The notes: generated by a model not told the origin, from the letters alone. DNA of 64,000 nt from an uncultured Pelagibacteraceae bacterium (GCA_902567685.1 CACFNH010000001.1:124001-188000), one strand, 5' to 3'. Positions 25,354 to 35,472 are shown, counted from the stretch's first letter. Program-made: numbers and translations.

Positions 25354-26444
25354 TATTTTTTCTCCACATAAATTGACGTGCTCGGAAAAGCAAATGATGC
25401 TCCATTACTTTCTACAACTTCTTTTATTTTTACAGCTAATCTTTCTTTGACTTTAAGCCATTCTCCCCAATCATTAGTTTTAGTAAAACATCTAATATAC
25501 ATATCAATTGAGCTATCAGAAAATTTATCAATTCGAACAGCATGTTCGGTGTCTTCCCCAATTTTAAAATCTTTGTTTGTGATTATAAATTTTTCTATTT
25601 GATCTCTTATATTTTTTAATTGTTCGACTGTAGAACTATATTGTAAGGTTATGATCCAACTAATTCTCCAATTTGTAGTCTCTGTAATATTGACTACAGC
25701 ATTCTCTGCGAATGATGCATTGGGTATAGTAGCAATTGATTTATCAAATTTTCTTATTACTGTAGACCTAAAGCCTATTCTTTCAACAACTCCTTCAATA
25801 ATGCCTTCTACATATATCCAGTCTCCAATCTTAAATCTTTTTTCTACTAAAACCAAAATACCAGAAATTAAATTTTTAAATAAATCTTGGGCACCTAAAG
25901 CAACAGCAACACCAAATAAACCAAGTCCAGCAATTATAGGGGCAATTTTTATTCCCCATATATCTAGCGTAGCGGCAAAACCAAAAAAAATAATTAAAAT
26001 TTTATTTGCTTTAATGACCCAGTTAAGCAAATCTTTAGATAATAGTTCTTCTACTCTTTTTATTAAAAAAGTTATTGGTTCAACGACTTGGTGGATTAAC
26101 CAAAATATTAAAATTGTAATCAGAGAACGATTTACATTGTCCACAAAGACAGACATTTTTCCTTCAAAATCCATATATGATGTTGCCATAAATATACCAA
26201 GTACAATTGGCAAAAATTTTACTGGTCCAGCCGATGCCTCTACTAGGGCATCGTCAAATTTATTCGAAGTTTTAGCAACATAGTTTTTTAACCTTTGAAG
26301 AATAAATTTTGCAATTAAACCTCGCAGCAATAGAAAAAACAGAAATATTACTATTGCTAATCCAATTTGAGTAAAGTTGACCCCAGCAATACCTTGTTGC
26401 CAAATTTCTATAAATAAATTTTTAAAATTTTCTAATACGTTCAT
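25353..26444 (-). CDS. Small-conductance mechanosensitive channel (MscS family)
   Basis: This 363-residue protein has four or five N-terminal membrane helices followed by the conserved pore-lining and beta domain (IAGLGLFGVAVALGAQDLFKNLISG, then KRFKIGDWIYVEGIIEGVVERIGFRST). It opens under membrane tension to release solutes, protecting against osmotic downshock. It is longer than E. coli MscS (286) because of extra N-terminal helices. It lies 10 bases downstream of hemD. Confidence 0.9.
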   Translation of the reverse strand: MNVLENFKNLFIEIWQQGIAGVNFTQIGLAIVIFLFFLLLRGLIAKFILQRLKNYVAKTSNKFDDALVEASAGPVKFLPIVLGIFMATSYMDFEGKMSVFVDNVNRSLITILIFWLIHQVVEPITFLIKRVEELLSKDLLNWVIKANKILIIFFGFAATLDIWGIKIAPIIAGLGLFGVAVALGAQDLFKNLISGILVLVEKRFKIGDWIYVEGIIEGVVERIGFRSTVIRKFDKSIATIPNASFAENAVVNITETTNWRISWIITLQYSSTVEQLKNIRDQIEKFIITNKDFKIGEDTEHAVRIDKFSDSSIDMYIRCFTKTNDWGEWLKVKERLAVKIKEVVESNGASFAFPSTSIYVEKK

Positions 26445-26454
26445 TATTTAATCT

Positions 26455-27147
26455 TTACAAACTTAACAATTCTTCTCCCGGATTAAATAATTCAACTTTT
26501 TTCCATCCGGTTGCTTTAAAAAAATTTGCTACTTTTTTACTTATACACATAACAGTCGATCCTGTCATTAATGGATACAAAGAATAATTTTTACTTATTT
26601 CATCAAAACTTTGAGCACTTCTTAAGGAATAAATGAATATCAAGTCGGGAACGTTGTTTTCTATTATTTTTTTATTTTCATCACTTAAGTCAGTTATTTT
26701 TTCAGCTGAATAATTAATTATTTTTTTTACGTTGTAACCTTCTTTTTTTAGATCTGTATCAAGATCGTAAGAAATATTATCTCCACAAAAATAAACGATT
26801 TTTGATTTTTCATCTAGTTGATTAGAATTTAAAAGCAAATTTTTCAAAGCATTTACCGTTCCTCCTGCGGAGAAAGTATTTTGAAAACCTAGTTGTCTTA
26901 CTATTTTTTCTGTAATTGAACCTACACAAAAACAAAAAGTTTTTCTGTGTCGATTTGAAAGTTTTAGATTTCTTGCAGCATTAGCACTTGTAAATATAAA
27001 AGCATTAAAATCATCTGGATTGATTGGTTCCATATTTTTAGAAGATATTTTTAATGTTGGAATATGCAAAATTTTATGTCCTATCGAAAAAAGTTTCTCC
27101 ATTAAATTTTCAGAATCAATCAAAGGTCTTGTAATTAATATATTCAT
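26455..27147 (-). CDS. hemD: Uroporphyrinogen-III synthase
   Basis: HemD cyclises hydroxymethylbilane to uroporphyrinogen III. The family diverges strongly in sequence, but ILITRPLIDSENL at the start, FTSANAARNL, FCVGSITEKIVRQLGF and a late IFIYSLRSAQSF segment are characteristic. The length of 230 is normal. Its start overlaps the hemC stop by one base, and this neighbour makes the call secure. Confidence 0.88.
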   Translation of the reverse strand: MNILITRPLIDSENLMEKLFSIGHKILHIPTLKISSKNMEPINPDDFNAFIFTSANAARNLKLSNRHRKTFCFCVGSITEKIVRQLGFQNTFSAGGTVNALKNLLLNSNQLDEKSKIVYFCGDNISYDLDTDLKKEGYNVKKIINYSAEKITDLSDENKKIIENNVPDLIFIYSLRSAQSFDEISKNYSLYPLMTGSTVMCISKKVANFFKATGWKKVELFNPGEELLSL

Positions 27148-28064
27148 TATTTTTTTTTAAATTTTGGTCCTGCTTTTTTTAATAAAGCATTAGCAACCAT
27201 TTCTCCAATTTTAATTCCGTCTTCTTTTTTTCCTTTTAATTCCTGAAAAAAAACCTCTTTTCCTGAGTCAGAAAAAAGTTGAGCCTTTAGATATATTTCT
27301 CCATCAATTAAAGTAGCTATACCTCCTATAGCAGTATCACAGTCTCCACCGATAGTCTTTAGCATGCTTCTTTCCGTTTCTGCACAATGTTTTGTTTCAG
27401 TATCATTAATTTTATCTAAAATTATTTTTATTTTTTCATCTTCTTTTCTACATTGAGCTGCAATAATTCCTTGTCCAACGGATGGTATTACATCTTTAAT
27501 TGAAAAAATTTCTTTTACACTATTCTCTAAATTCAAATTTTTAACTCCAGCCAAAGCTAGAACAATTCCATCATATAAACCTTCTTCAAGTTTTTTTATT
27601 CTTGTATCTATGTTTCCTCTGATATGTTTTAGCTTAATATTCTTATTAATACTTTTCAGTTGGAGCTCTCTTCTTCTTGAAGATGAACCAACAATTTTAC
27701 CTCCCAATTCCTTTAAAGAACTATATTTTAGACTTATAAAAGCATCTCTAGGATCGTTTCTTTTTATATAAGCCCCTATAACTAAATTTTTTTCTTCTTC
27801 TCCCTCCATATCTTTTAAGGCATGTATAGCTATATCTATTTTTTTCTTTAAAAGACTGTCTTCAATTTCTTTACAAAATAATTTTTTTCCACCAATTTCT
27901 GAAAGTTTAATGTCCTTAAAAATATCTCCTGAGGTTTTGATTTTTTCGATAATTATATCCTCCTCGGATAAATTTGACTCTTTTTCTAATATTAGGCTTT
28001 TTACTCTATTTGCGTAAACTAAAGATAATTTGCTACCTCTTGAACCAATTATGATTTTTTTCAT
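27147..28064 (-). CDS. hemC: Porphobilinogen deaminase (hydroxymethylbilane synthase)
   Basis: HemC joins four porphobilinogen units into hydroxymethylbilane. GSRGSKLSLVYAN, the DIAIHALKDMEG segment with the catalytic Asp, and SSSRRRELQL with cofactor-binding Arg are present. The dipyrromethane-cofactor Cys is in GGDCDTAIGG. The length of 305 is usual. It starts the minus-strand run hemC-hemD-mscS-yggT-folD and is divergent from tsaD across 62 AT-rich bases. Confidence 0.95.
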   Translation of the reverse strand: MKKIIIGSRGSKLSLVYANRVKSLILEKESNLSEEDIIIEKIKTSGDIFKDIKLSEIGGKKLFCKEIEDSLLKKKIDIAIHALKDMEGEEEKNLVIGAYIKRNDPRDAFISLKYSSLKELGGKIVGSSSRRRELQLKSINKNIKLKHIRGNIDTRIKKLEEGLYDGIVLALAGVKNLNLENSVKEIFSIKDVIPSVGQGIIAAQCRKEDEKIKIILDKINDTETKHCAETERSMLKTIGGDCDTAIGGIATLIDGEIYLKAQLFSDSGKEVFFQELKGKKEDGIKIGEMVANALLKKAGPKFKKK

Positions 28065-28126
28065 TATTAATTTATATATTTAAGAAATATATTTTATACT
28101 ATTCTAATATTTAATTTCATAATTTA

Positions 28127-29206
28127 ATGAATAAAAAACTGACATTTCTTGGGATTGAAACTAGCTGTGACGAAACTGCTGCAGCAATAATTCAAGAAAA
28201 TAAAGATGGATCACCAAAAATATTATCAAATATAGTTTCAAGTCAAATTGAAGAGCATAAAAAATTTGGTGGTGTAGTTCCTGAAATTGCTGCAAGATCT
28301 CATATTGAAAATATAGATTTTATAATCAATAGAGCCCTGAAAGAAAGTGGCGTTTCAATAAAAAATATAGATGGTGTTGCAGCAACTGCAGGACCTGGCT
28401 TAATTGTCTGTTTGACAGTAGGTCTTAGTATAGGAAAAACTATTGCTGGTTTTTTAAATAAACCTTTCATTGCAGTTAATCACCTAGAAGGACATGCTTT
28501 AAGCCCGGGATTAGAAAATAAAATAAATTTTCCATACCTCTTACTATTAATTTCTGGAGGTCACTCACAATATTTAATTGTAAAAAACGTAAATGAGTAC
28601 AAACAGTTAGGAACTACCATTGATGATGCGGTAGGAGAAGCATTTGATAAAACTTCAAAGATGTTAGATCTTGGATATCCTGGAGGTCCAAATATTGAAA
28701 AATTTGCAAAAAAAGGTGATAAAAATTTTTATAAACTTCCTGAGCCAATCATTAATAAAGCGGGATGCAATTTATCTTTAGCAGGACTAAAAACCGCTGT
28801 TCTGAGAGAAGTAAAAAAAATTAATAACAAAAATCAATTAAAATTTCATTTAGCTGCTTCTTTTCAAGAAACTATTAATAAAATTTTAAGAAAAAAAACT
28901 TTGGTAGCAATGGAACAATTTAGAAAAATAACTAAAATAAAGAATACGGCTGTTTTTGTGATTGCAGGAGGAGTTGCGGCAAATAAATCAATTAGAAAGA
29001 GTTTGGTTAATGTTTCAGAAGATATGAATTTTAAACCAATTTTTCCAAGCCAAGAGTTTTGCGGTGACAATGCAGCTATGATTGCTTGGGCAGGTATAAA
29101 ACGGTACAAAAGAAAATTAATTGATAGTTTAGATATTAAAGCAAAATCTAGATGGCCTCTAGATGAGTCGGCGCCATTTATGAAAGGACCAGGTTTAAAA
29201 CTTTAA
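28127..29206 (+). CDS. tsaD: tRNA N6-threonylcarbamoyladenosine transferase TsaD
   Basis: TsaD transfers the threonylcarbamoyl group to A37 of ANN-decoding tRNAs. The N-terminal LGIETSCDETAAA, the metal-binding NHLEGHA, LISGGHSQYL and the C-terminal GDNAAMIAWAG are all intact. The length of 359 is standard. It overlaps the following methyltransferase by one base. Confidence 0.96.
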   Translation: MNKKLTFLGIETSCDETAAAIIQENKDGSPKILSNIVSSQIEEHKKFGGVVPEIAARSHIENIDFIINRALKESGVSIKNIDGVAATAGPGLIVCLTVGLSIGKTIAGFLNKPFIAVNHLEGHALSPGLENKINFPYLLLLISGGHSQYLIVKNVNEYKQLGTTIDDAVGEAFDKTSKMLDLGYPGGPNIEKFAKKGDKNFYKLPEPIINKAGCNLSLAGLKTAVLREVKKINNKNQLKFHLAASFQETINKILRKKTLVAMEQFRKITKIKNTAVFVIAGGVAANKSIRKSLVNVSEDMNFKPIFPSQEFCGDNAAMIAWAGIKRYKRKLIDSLDIKAKSRWPLDESAPFMKGPGLKL

Positions 29207-30051
29207 TGTTTCAAATTAATTGGAAAATTAAATCCATTCTTTATAAAATTTTTTATATTTTTAAATTAAAAAAAACTTTATTTTTTATACAAAAAAAAAT
29301 TACAAAAAGAGCTGAAATTAAAATTGAGGAAATACCTTTTTACTGGAATTATCATTTAAAATTTCTTGAAAATAATCAATCTCAAAAAATTTTAGAATTT
29401 GGGGCAGGAAAATCTTTGGAGCAAAATATATTTTTAAGCTATAAATCAAATCAAAAATTTGATCAAACATTAATCGATATATCAAATATGTTTGATATTG
29501 ATTTATTTAATAAAGCAAATGAACAAATAGCAAAAATTTTAAAAGTAGAAAGAAGACATTTCGTCAAATCATTAACTGATTTAAAAAAATTTTATAATAT
29601 AAACTATCTTGCTCCTTGTACTGTAAATGAAATTAAGGAAAAAGGTTTTTTATTTGATGCATGTATTTCATCTACTACGCTTGAACATTTTCCAAATAAA
29701 GATCTAGATATTACTTTTAAAACTTTAAAAAAAATTTTAAAAAAAAATGGAATAATTTCTGCACTTATTGATTATTCTGATCACTATTCTCACACCGACA
29801 AAAAAATAGATAATTTAAATTTTTTACAATTTAGTGATGAAGAATGGAAAAAATACAATACTCCTTTTTTGTTTCAAAATAGACTTAGGCACCAAGACTA
29901 TAGGAATTTTTTTTTAAATTTAAATTATGAAATATTAGAAGAAATAAAAGGAAAACTTGGAACAAAACCTAAAATTATTTCTGATAAATTTAATATTAAT
30001 GATGAAGAGACATTTGTTTTGTCGGGACATTTTTTATTACAATCTAAATGA
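29206..30051 (+). CDS. Class I SAM-dependent methyltransferase-like protein, substrate unknown
   Basis: This is a 281-residue protein. ILEFGAGKSLEQN near residues 60-75 is a motif-I SAM loop. FDACISSTTLEHFPNKDLDITFKTLKKILKKNG matches the later strands of class I methyltransferases, followed by a DYSDHYSHTD segment and a long C-terminal part. The N-terminal 50 residues are very basic. No substrate family is recognisable. It is placed between tsaD and the EVE gene, with 1- and 4-base overlaps. Confidence 0.7.
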   Translation: MFQINWKIKSILYKIFYIFKLKKTLFFIQKKITKRAEIKIEEIPFYWNYHLKFLENNQSQKILEFGAGKSLEQNIFLSYKSNQKFDQTLIDISNMFDIDLFNKANEQIAKILKVERRHFVKSLTDLKKFYNINYLAPCTVNEIKEKGFLFDACISSTTLEHFPNKDLDITFKTLKKILKKNGIISALIDYSDHYSHTDKKIDNLNFLQFSDEEWKKYNTPFLFQNRLRHQDYRNFFLNLNYEILEEIKGKLGTKPKIISDKFNINDEETFVLSGHFLLQSK

Positions 30052-30461
30052 GATATTGGCTATTAAAATCAGAACCGAATGTTTGGTCCATTGAACATCA
30101 AAAAAAAATGGGTACCAAAGGTGTTGCTTGGGAAGGTGTGAGAAATTATCAAGCTGCAAATAATTTAAAAAAAATGAAAAAAGGGGACCTTTGTTTTTTT
30201 TATCACTCAAATATTGGAAAAGAAATTGTAGGAATAGTAAGGGTAACAAAAAAGGCCTTCTTAGATAAAACTGATAAAAAAAATAGGTTTGTAGCTGTTC
30301 AAGTTAGGTTCAAAAAAAAATTTAAAAAAAGTATAACACTTGAAAAAATTAAAAAAAATAAGAAAATTGCTCACCTACCACTCATTAAACAAAGCAGATT
30401 ATCTGTGATGCCTATAGATTTTAAAAGCTGGAAAATTATTAATAAGATGGGTAAAATCTAA
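30048..30461 (+). CDS. EVE domain protein (PUA-like fold)
   Basis: This is a 137-residue EVE-domain protein. It begins [17 protein letters not shown] and continues [23 protein letters not shown] and CFFYHSN, as in the thymocyte nuclear protein Thy28 group and bacterial homologues. The fold binds modified bases in nucleic acids, but the native ligand here is not known. The start overlaps the methyltransferase stop (ATGA). Confidence 0.85.
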   Translation: MRYWLLKSEPNVWSIEHQKKMGTKGVAWEGVRNYQAANNLKKMKKGDLCFFYHSNIGKEIVGIVRVTKKAFLDKTDKKNRFVAVQVRFKKKFKKSITLEKIKKNKKIAHLPLIKQSRLSVMPIDFKSWKIINKMGKI

Positions 30462-30490
30462 AAAACTTTATAAAAAAAATTGGTGATTCT

Positions 30491-32569
30491 GTGGGAAAAA
30501 GAAGTCGTAAAAATAAAAAAAAAACTAGAAAAGTTAAAAAATACAAACGCTATAAAAAAAAATCTAGAAAATTAAAAAAGATTAAGAAAAATAAAAAGAT
30601 TGCTAAAAAAAATCTTTCTTTAAAAGATGATGATGGAAATACAGTTTTTCAAGTACCAGAAAAATGGGCTAAACAAGCCTACGTAAATAAAGTTAAATAT
30701 AAAAAAAAATATAATTTATCAATTAAGGAAAATGACAGATTTTGGAAAAAAGAAGGAAAAAGAATTTCTTGGATAAAACCTTATACAAAAATTAAAGATA
30801 TTAAATACAGCAAAGATGAAGTAAAAATAAAATGGTATTATGATGGAACTTTGAATGCCTCCTCTAACTGCATTGATAGGCATTTAAAAAAAAATGGTAA
30901 AAAAAGTGCTATCATTTGGATAGGAGATGATCCTTCAGTTTCTAAAAAAATTTCATATAAAGAACTTCACAAAAGCGTTTGTAAGACTGCCAACGGATTA
31001 AAAAGTATTGGAGTGAAAAAGGGTGACAGAGTTACAATTTATTTGACAATGATTCCTGAACTTGCTTACACAATGCTTGCTTGTGCAAGAATCGGTGCAG
31101 TACATTCAATAATATTTGGAGGTTTTTCTCCAGACTCAATAGCTACAAGAATAAATGACTGTGAGTCTGATTATTTAATCACTGCGGATGAAGGTGTAAG
31201 AGGAGGAAAAATTATTCCTCTTAAGCAAATAGCAGATGAAGCTCTTCTGCAGTGTCCTAATGTAAAAAAATGTGTGGTTGTTAAAAGAACAGGCAATCAA
31301 GTTAATTGGGATCATGAAAGAGATATCTCTTATGAAGAACTTATTTCAAATGCCTCTGGAAAATGTGAACCAGAAGAAATGAACGCTGAAGATCCACTTT
31401 TTATATTATATACCTCAGGATCAACTGGTAAACCCAAAGGAGTTTTACATACCACTGGGGGATATATGGTTTATGCATCAATGACACATCAATATATTTT
31501 TGACTATAAGCCTAAAGATATTTATTTTTGTAGTGCAGACATTGGTTGGGTTACGGGTCATAGCTATATAATCTATGGACCTTTATCAAATGCTGCCACA
31601 ACTATAATGTTTGAAGGGATTCCAACTTATCCTGATTCTTCTAGATGGTGGCAGATTATAGATAAATTCAAGGTAAATACTTTTTATACAGCTCCAACTG
31701 CTATTCGCGCACTAATGAAAGAAGGAGATGAACCAGTTAAAAGAACAAATAGAAAATCTTTAAAGCTATTAGGAACTGTTGGTGAGCCTATAAATCCCGA
31801 AGCCTGGATGTGGTATTATAAAACTGTTGGTGACTCAAGATGCCCAATCGTTGATACTTGGTGGCAAACAGAAACTGGAGGTATATTAATTGCGCCCCAA
31901 CCTGGAGCTATTGATTTAAAACCTGGTTCAGCAACAAAGCCATTTTACGGAATTAAACCTGCCATTGTAGATGAAACAGGAAAAATTTTAAAAGGAGCAT
32001 GTAAGGGAAGACTGTGTTTAACAGCCTCATGGCCTGGTCAAATGAGAACTGTTTATGGAGATCATAAAAGATTTATGGAAACATACTTTTCTCAATTTGA
32101 TGGAAAATATTTTACAGGAGATGGGTGTAGAAGAGATAAAGATGGATATTATTGGATAACAGGAAGAGTAGATGACGTAATAATTGTCTCAGGACATAAT
32201 CTTGGGACTGCAGAAATCGAGAGTGCTTTTGTAGCTCATCAAAGAGTAGCAGAAGCAGCAGTAGTCGGTTACCCTCACGATATTAAGGGAAATGGATTGT
32301 ATTGCTACGTAACTTTGAATGCAGGAGAGCAGCCTAGTGGTGATTTAGAAAGAGAACTTAAGTTGTGGGTAAGAAAACAAATTGGTCCTATAGCCACTCC
32401 TGATATAATTCAATTTGCTCCTGCCTTACCAAAAACGAGATCTGGAAAAATCATGAGAAGAATTTTAAGAAAAATAGCTGCTAATCAACATGAAGAGTTG
32501 GGAGACACAACAACTCTTGCAGATCCAAGTGTTGTTGAATCTTTAATTGAAAACAGACAAAATAAATAA
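30491..32569 (+). CDS. acs: Acetyl-CoA synthetase with a lysine-rich N-terminal extension
   Basis: The enzyme activates acetate to acetyl-CoA via acetyl-AMP. The core starts near residue 53 ([15 protein letters not shown]), followed by the A3 loop [12 protein letters not shown], the WWQTETGG segment and the C-terminal [10 protein letters not shown]. Lys653 there is the residue regulated by acetylation in other Acs proteins. The first 45 residues are unusual: mostly Lys and Arg with no Met before the core, so the only common start is GTG at 30491. No strong ribosome site precedes it. Core identity is certain; the head may be real or the start may be non-canonical. Confidence 0.93.
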   Translation: MGKRSRKNKKKTRKVKKYKRYKKKSRKLKKIKKNKKIAKKNLSLKDDDGNTVFQVPEKWAKQAYVNKVKYKKKYNLSIKENDRFWKKEGKRISWIKPYTKIKDIKYSKDEVKIKWYYDGTLNASSNCIDRHLKKNGKKSAIIWIGDDPSVSKKISYKELHKSVCKTANGLKSIGVKKGDRVTIYLTMIPELAYTMLACARIGAVHSIIFGGFSPDSIATRINDCESDYLITADEGVRGGKIIPLKQIADEALLQCPNVKKCVVVKRTGNQVNWDHERDISYEELISNASGKCEPEEMNAEDPLFILYTSGSTGKPKGVLHTTGGYMVYASMTHQYIFDYKPKDIYFCSADIGWVTGHSYIIYGPLSNAATTIMFEGIPTYPDSSRWWQIIDKFKVNTFYTAPTAIRALMKEGDEPVKRTNRKSLKLLGTVGEPINPEAWMWYYKTVGDSRCPIVDTWWQTETGGILIAPQPGAIDLKPGSATKPFYGIKPAIVDETGKILKGACKGRLCLTASWPGQMRTVYGDHKRFMETYFSQFDGKYFTGDGCRRDKDGYYWITGRVDDVIIVSGHNLGTAEIESAFVAHQRVAEAAVVGYPHDIKGNGLYCYVTLNAGEQPSGDLERELKLWVRKQIGPIATPDIIQFAPALPKTRSGKIMRRILRKIAANQHEELGDTTTLADPSVVESLIENRQNK

Positions 32570-32572
32570 AAT

Positions 32573-33238
32573 TCAACTATTAAAATTAGAATTATTAGTT
32601 AAGTTTTCAAAGTCAGTTTTAACATGATTCCATTTAAACTTTATAGAGTTTAAAACAATTTCTTTATCTAGTATTTTTAAATCTTCAGCAATCGGAGACC
32701 ATTTATACAAAGCCAATCCACTTGTTTTAAACGGATCATTTTGGTGATAATTGGTCCAATTAACATCTCTAAATCTTGTTTCAAATTCTAATTTTCCTTG
32801 ATTATATATTTTAGAGCTTAAGCCATTGTATCTTTGCTTATCTAATATTCTTAAAAAAGTTTCCTTAGATGTATTTTCTTTTAAATTTTTTTTATTAATT
32901 AAATAAGAAAAAGTGTAAAAAGTACAATCAGCTAGTGCTATCACATAAATATTCCACTTTGCTATATCCATTGACTCCAAAAAAGCTTTGTCTTCAAACA
33001 TTAGTGTGTGTTTAAATCCCATTCTTGTTTTTATATATCCATATAAAGTTGTTTGTGTAACGTGGGCAGATCTTTCTTCGATAAAAGACTCTAAGTGCGA
33101 AATTGTAGCGATAGTTTTGAATTTATCCGTTAATTTTTTAACAGGAAAAATGTACTCCCTAAGGTGTCTTAATGTGTCTATGATCTTATTAAAATTCAAT
33201 CTCACGTTGTATTCAAAACCCCTAAATAAATTAGCCAA
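32573..33238 (-). CDS. Conserved alphaproteobacterial protein of unknown function
   Basis: This is a 221-residue protein with no signal peptide or membrane helix obvious. The middle segment TLYGYIKTRMGF, then MFEDKAFLESMDIAKWNIYV, is an arrangement I recall from uncharacterised alphaproteobacterial proteins. I cannot name a function. It lies between acs and the symporter on the opposite strand, with only three bases to the acs stop. Confidence 0.6.
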   Translation of the reverse strand: MANLFRGFEYNVRLNFNKIIDTLRHLREYIFPVKKLTDKFKTIATISHLESFIEERSAHVTQTTLYGYIKTRMGFKHTLMFEDKAFLESMDIAKWNIYVIALADCTFYTFSYLINKKNLKENTSKETFLRILDKQRYNGLSSKIYNQGKLEFETRFRDVNWTNYHQNDPFKTSGLALYKWSPIAEDLKILDKEIVLNSIKFKWNHVKTDFENLTNNSNFNS

Positions 33239-33289
33239 TATTTACCTAGCCTTATAGCACTCGATAGTGGTTTTTTTAACTTTTAATTA

Positions 33290-33305
33290 ATACCTAGATG
33301 GGTAT
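33290..33305. promoter_or_regulatory. Inverted repeat upstream of the symporter genes (candidate operator)
   Basis: ATACC and GGTAT flank a 6-base spacer about 50 bases before the DUF4212 start, inside the 113-base divergent gap. Five-base arms are short, so this is only a candidate. The downstream gene has a strong ribosome site (AAAGGGGGAAACA before the ATG). Confidence 0.3.
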
Positions 33306-33351
33306 GATCCTCTCATTAAATTACGAATAATTAACGTAAAAGGGGGAAACA

Positions 33352-33606
33352 ATGTCGAATAAAGAAAAACATTGGGAAAAATCAAAAAACCATATGATAG
33401 TAACATTGGTTATTTGGTTCTTTTTCTCAACAGTTATCTTCATGTTCGGAGCCGAAATTAATTCTATGAGCTTTCTTGGTTACCCACTAGCTTATTATAT
33501 GACAGCACAAGGATCACTTCTTGCGTTTGTCGTATTAATATTCTGGTTTGCTAATAAACAAGAAGGAATAGATGATGAATGCGGTTTCGGAGAGGAGGAT
33601 GAATAA
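33352..33606 (+). CDS. DUF4212 small subunit of a sodium:solute symporter
   Basis: This is an 84-residue membrane protein with two helices (about 15-37 and 50-72) and an acidic C-terminal tail. It matches DUF4212 proteins, which are always encoded just before VC_2705-type sodium:solute symporters and are thought to be an accessory subunit. The stop is immediately next to the symporter start (TAATG). The ribosome site is unusually strong for this window, suggesting high expression. Confidence 0.88.
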   Translation: MSNKEKHWEKSKNHMIVTLVIWFFFSTVIFMFGAEINSMSFLGYPLAYYMTAQGSLLAFVVLIFWFANKQEGIDDECGFGEEDE

Positions 33607-35453
33607 TGTTTAAAGGTGGATTTATTCAAAACCTTCCTAGAATATACGGATTGTATACTGGAGGCTTTATAGTCTTCATTATACTGATGGCTATTCTAGA
33701 ACAAGGTGGAGTATCAAAAGAAGCAATCGGAATAATGTTCGTTGCTTTTACAGTTTGCATTTATGCTTTGATTGGATGGTTATCAAGAACCGTTCAAGTG
33801 GATGCATATTATGTAGCTGGTAGACAAGTACCAACTGTATTTAATGGAATGGCAACTGCAGCGGACTGGATGTCTGGTGCGTCTTTCGTAGCATTAGCAG
33901 GTGGTGTTTACTTTGGTGGCTATGGTTACATGGCTTTCTTAGTAGGTTGGACAGGTGGATATGTGCTTGTATCAACTTTATTGGCACCATACCTAAGAAA
34001 ATTTGGATGTTATACAGTGCCTGATTTCATTGGAACAAGATATGGCGGAAATGGAGTAAGATTTTGTGCCGTATTAGTTCTAGTGTTAGCTTCATTCACT
34101 TATGTGACAGCACAAATTAACGCTACGGGTACTATTGCTGCTAGAGCTTTACAAATTCCATTTGAACTTGGTGTTTGGGTCGGTTTAATAAGTATCTTAT
34201 TGTGCTCAATGTTGGGCGGAATGAGAGCTGTTACATGGACACAAGTTGCTCAATATATCGTGCTAATCATTGCATACTTAATTCCAGTTTTCTGGATAAG
34301 TAATAGAATTGGTGGAGGAGTATTCCCTCACTTAATGCTAGGTGATGAAGTAGCTCGAATTACTGATCTGGAACAATCATTTGGACTGATCAAAAATAGT
34401 GCCGCAGATATAAAAGCAGCCGGAGTACCTGGCGGCTTAAAATCTATAGCAGTATCACACACAGGAGTACCTGAAGGTGGAATGGCTGTATGGAAATATA
34501 TCTCGTTAGCAATGTGTATGATGATAGGAACTGCATCGTTACCTCATATTCTTATGAGATACTTTACAACTCCATCAGTAAAACAAGCTAGAAAATCAGT
34601 AGCATGGTCGCTATTCTTTATCTTCTTGCTTTACTCATCAGCGCCTATGCTTGCAACATTATCTAAAATTTCATTAATGGATCCTAATTTACCTACTGGT
34701 ATTATAGGAAAACCTATTAGTGCGGTTATGGGTATTGATTGGGTTCAGGCATGGTCAGCTCAGAAACAAGTTTTCATTGCTGACTTTAATGGTGATGGCA
34801 TACTTCAGTTAAACGAATGGTTCATGAGAACGGGTGTAGTTGTTTTAGCTACTCCAGAAGTAGCAGGATTACCTTATGTAATTTCTGGACTAGTTGCTGC
34901 CGGTGGTATGGCTGCAGCGATGTCAACTGCTGATGGATTAGTTCTTGCGATTGCAAACGCTTTATCACATGACGTTTACTTTAAGATGGTTGATCCAAAA
35001 GCGGATGTTAGAAAAAGATTAATAGTTGCACGAGTACTATTAGTCGTAATTGGTGCTGCAGGTGCATACATTGCATCTATGCGTATCACTAGTATCCTTG
35101 GAGCAGTTGCTTGGGCGTTTGACTTTGCTATGTCAGGTCTATTCTTCCCACTTGTACTTGGAGTATGGTGGAAGAGAGCTACAAGAGAAGGGGCTATTGC
35201 AGGTATGCTTGCAGGTTTAGCCGCTGGAACAGCGTATCTAATATATGTATATCCTAAGTTTATGGGTAATGTATGGTTATCAGATCTAACAGGTATTGAT
35301 CACCTAAGATTTGGTATGATCGGAGCTCCAGTATGCTTAGTAGTTATGGTTATTGTGAGTTTAATGACCAAAGCACCTGATGCTGCAACACAAAGAATGA
35401 TAGATGAAACTAGAGTACCTAGTGGAAGAGCCATTCTTGGTAAACAGCACTAG
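33606..35453 (+). CDS. Sodium:solute symporter, acetate (ActP/VC_2705-like), with an EF-hand-like insert
   Basis: This is a 615-residue symporter of the SSS family with about 13 hydrophobic segments. DAYYVAGRQVPTVFNGMATAADWMSGASF near 66-94 is the sodium/substrate region typical of ActP-like proteins, and RYFTTPSVKQARKS near 318-331 follows. Between two helices, residues 393-404 (DFNGDGILQLNE) fit the EF-hand calcium loop. Acetate or another small monocarboxylate is the likely substrate, and acs lies just upstream. A clean terminator follows. Confidence 0.88.
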   Translation: MFKGGFIQNLPRIYGLYTGGFIVFIILMAILEQGGVSKEAIGIMFVAFTVCIYALIGWLSRTVQVDAYYVAGRQVPTVFNGMATAADWMSGASFVALAGGVYFGGYGYMAFLVGWTGGYVLVSTLLAPYLRKFGCYTVPDFIGTRYGGNGVRFCAVLVLVLASFTYVTAQINATGTIAARALQIPFELGVWVGLISILLCSMLGGMRAVTWTQVAQYIVLIIAYLIPVFWISNRIGGGVFPHLMLGDEVARITDLEQSFGLIKNSAADIKAAGVPGGLKSIAVSHTGVPEGGMAVWKYISLAMCMMIGTASLPHILMRYFTTPSVKQARKSVAWSLFFIFLLYSSAPMLATLSKISLMDPNLPTGIIGKPISAVMGIDWVQAWSAQKQVFIADFNGDGILQLNEWFMRTGVVVLATPEVAGLPYVISGLVAAGGMAAAMSTADGLVLAIANALSHDVYFKMVDPKADVRKRLIVARVLLVVIGAAGAYIASMRITSILGAVAWAFDFAMSGLFFPLVLGVWWKRATREGAIAGMLAGLAAGTAYLIYVYPKFMGNVWLSDLTGIDHLRFGMIGAPVCLVVMVIVSLMTKAPDAATQRMIDETRVPSGRAILGKQH

Positions 35454-35472
35454 TTAACTAAATTAAAAATTT

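Noticed and set aside
33255-33279. A small CACT/AGTG hairpin followed by seven T as a terminator
   Set aside because: The stem is four bases, and no plus-strand gene ends just before it; the nearest gene there is on the minus strand.
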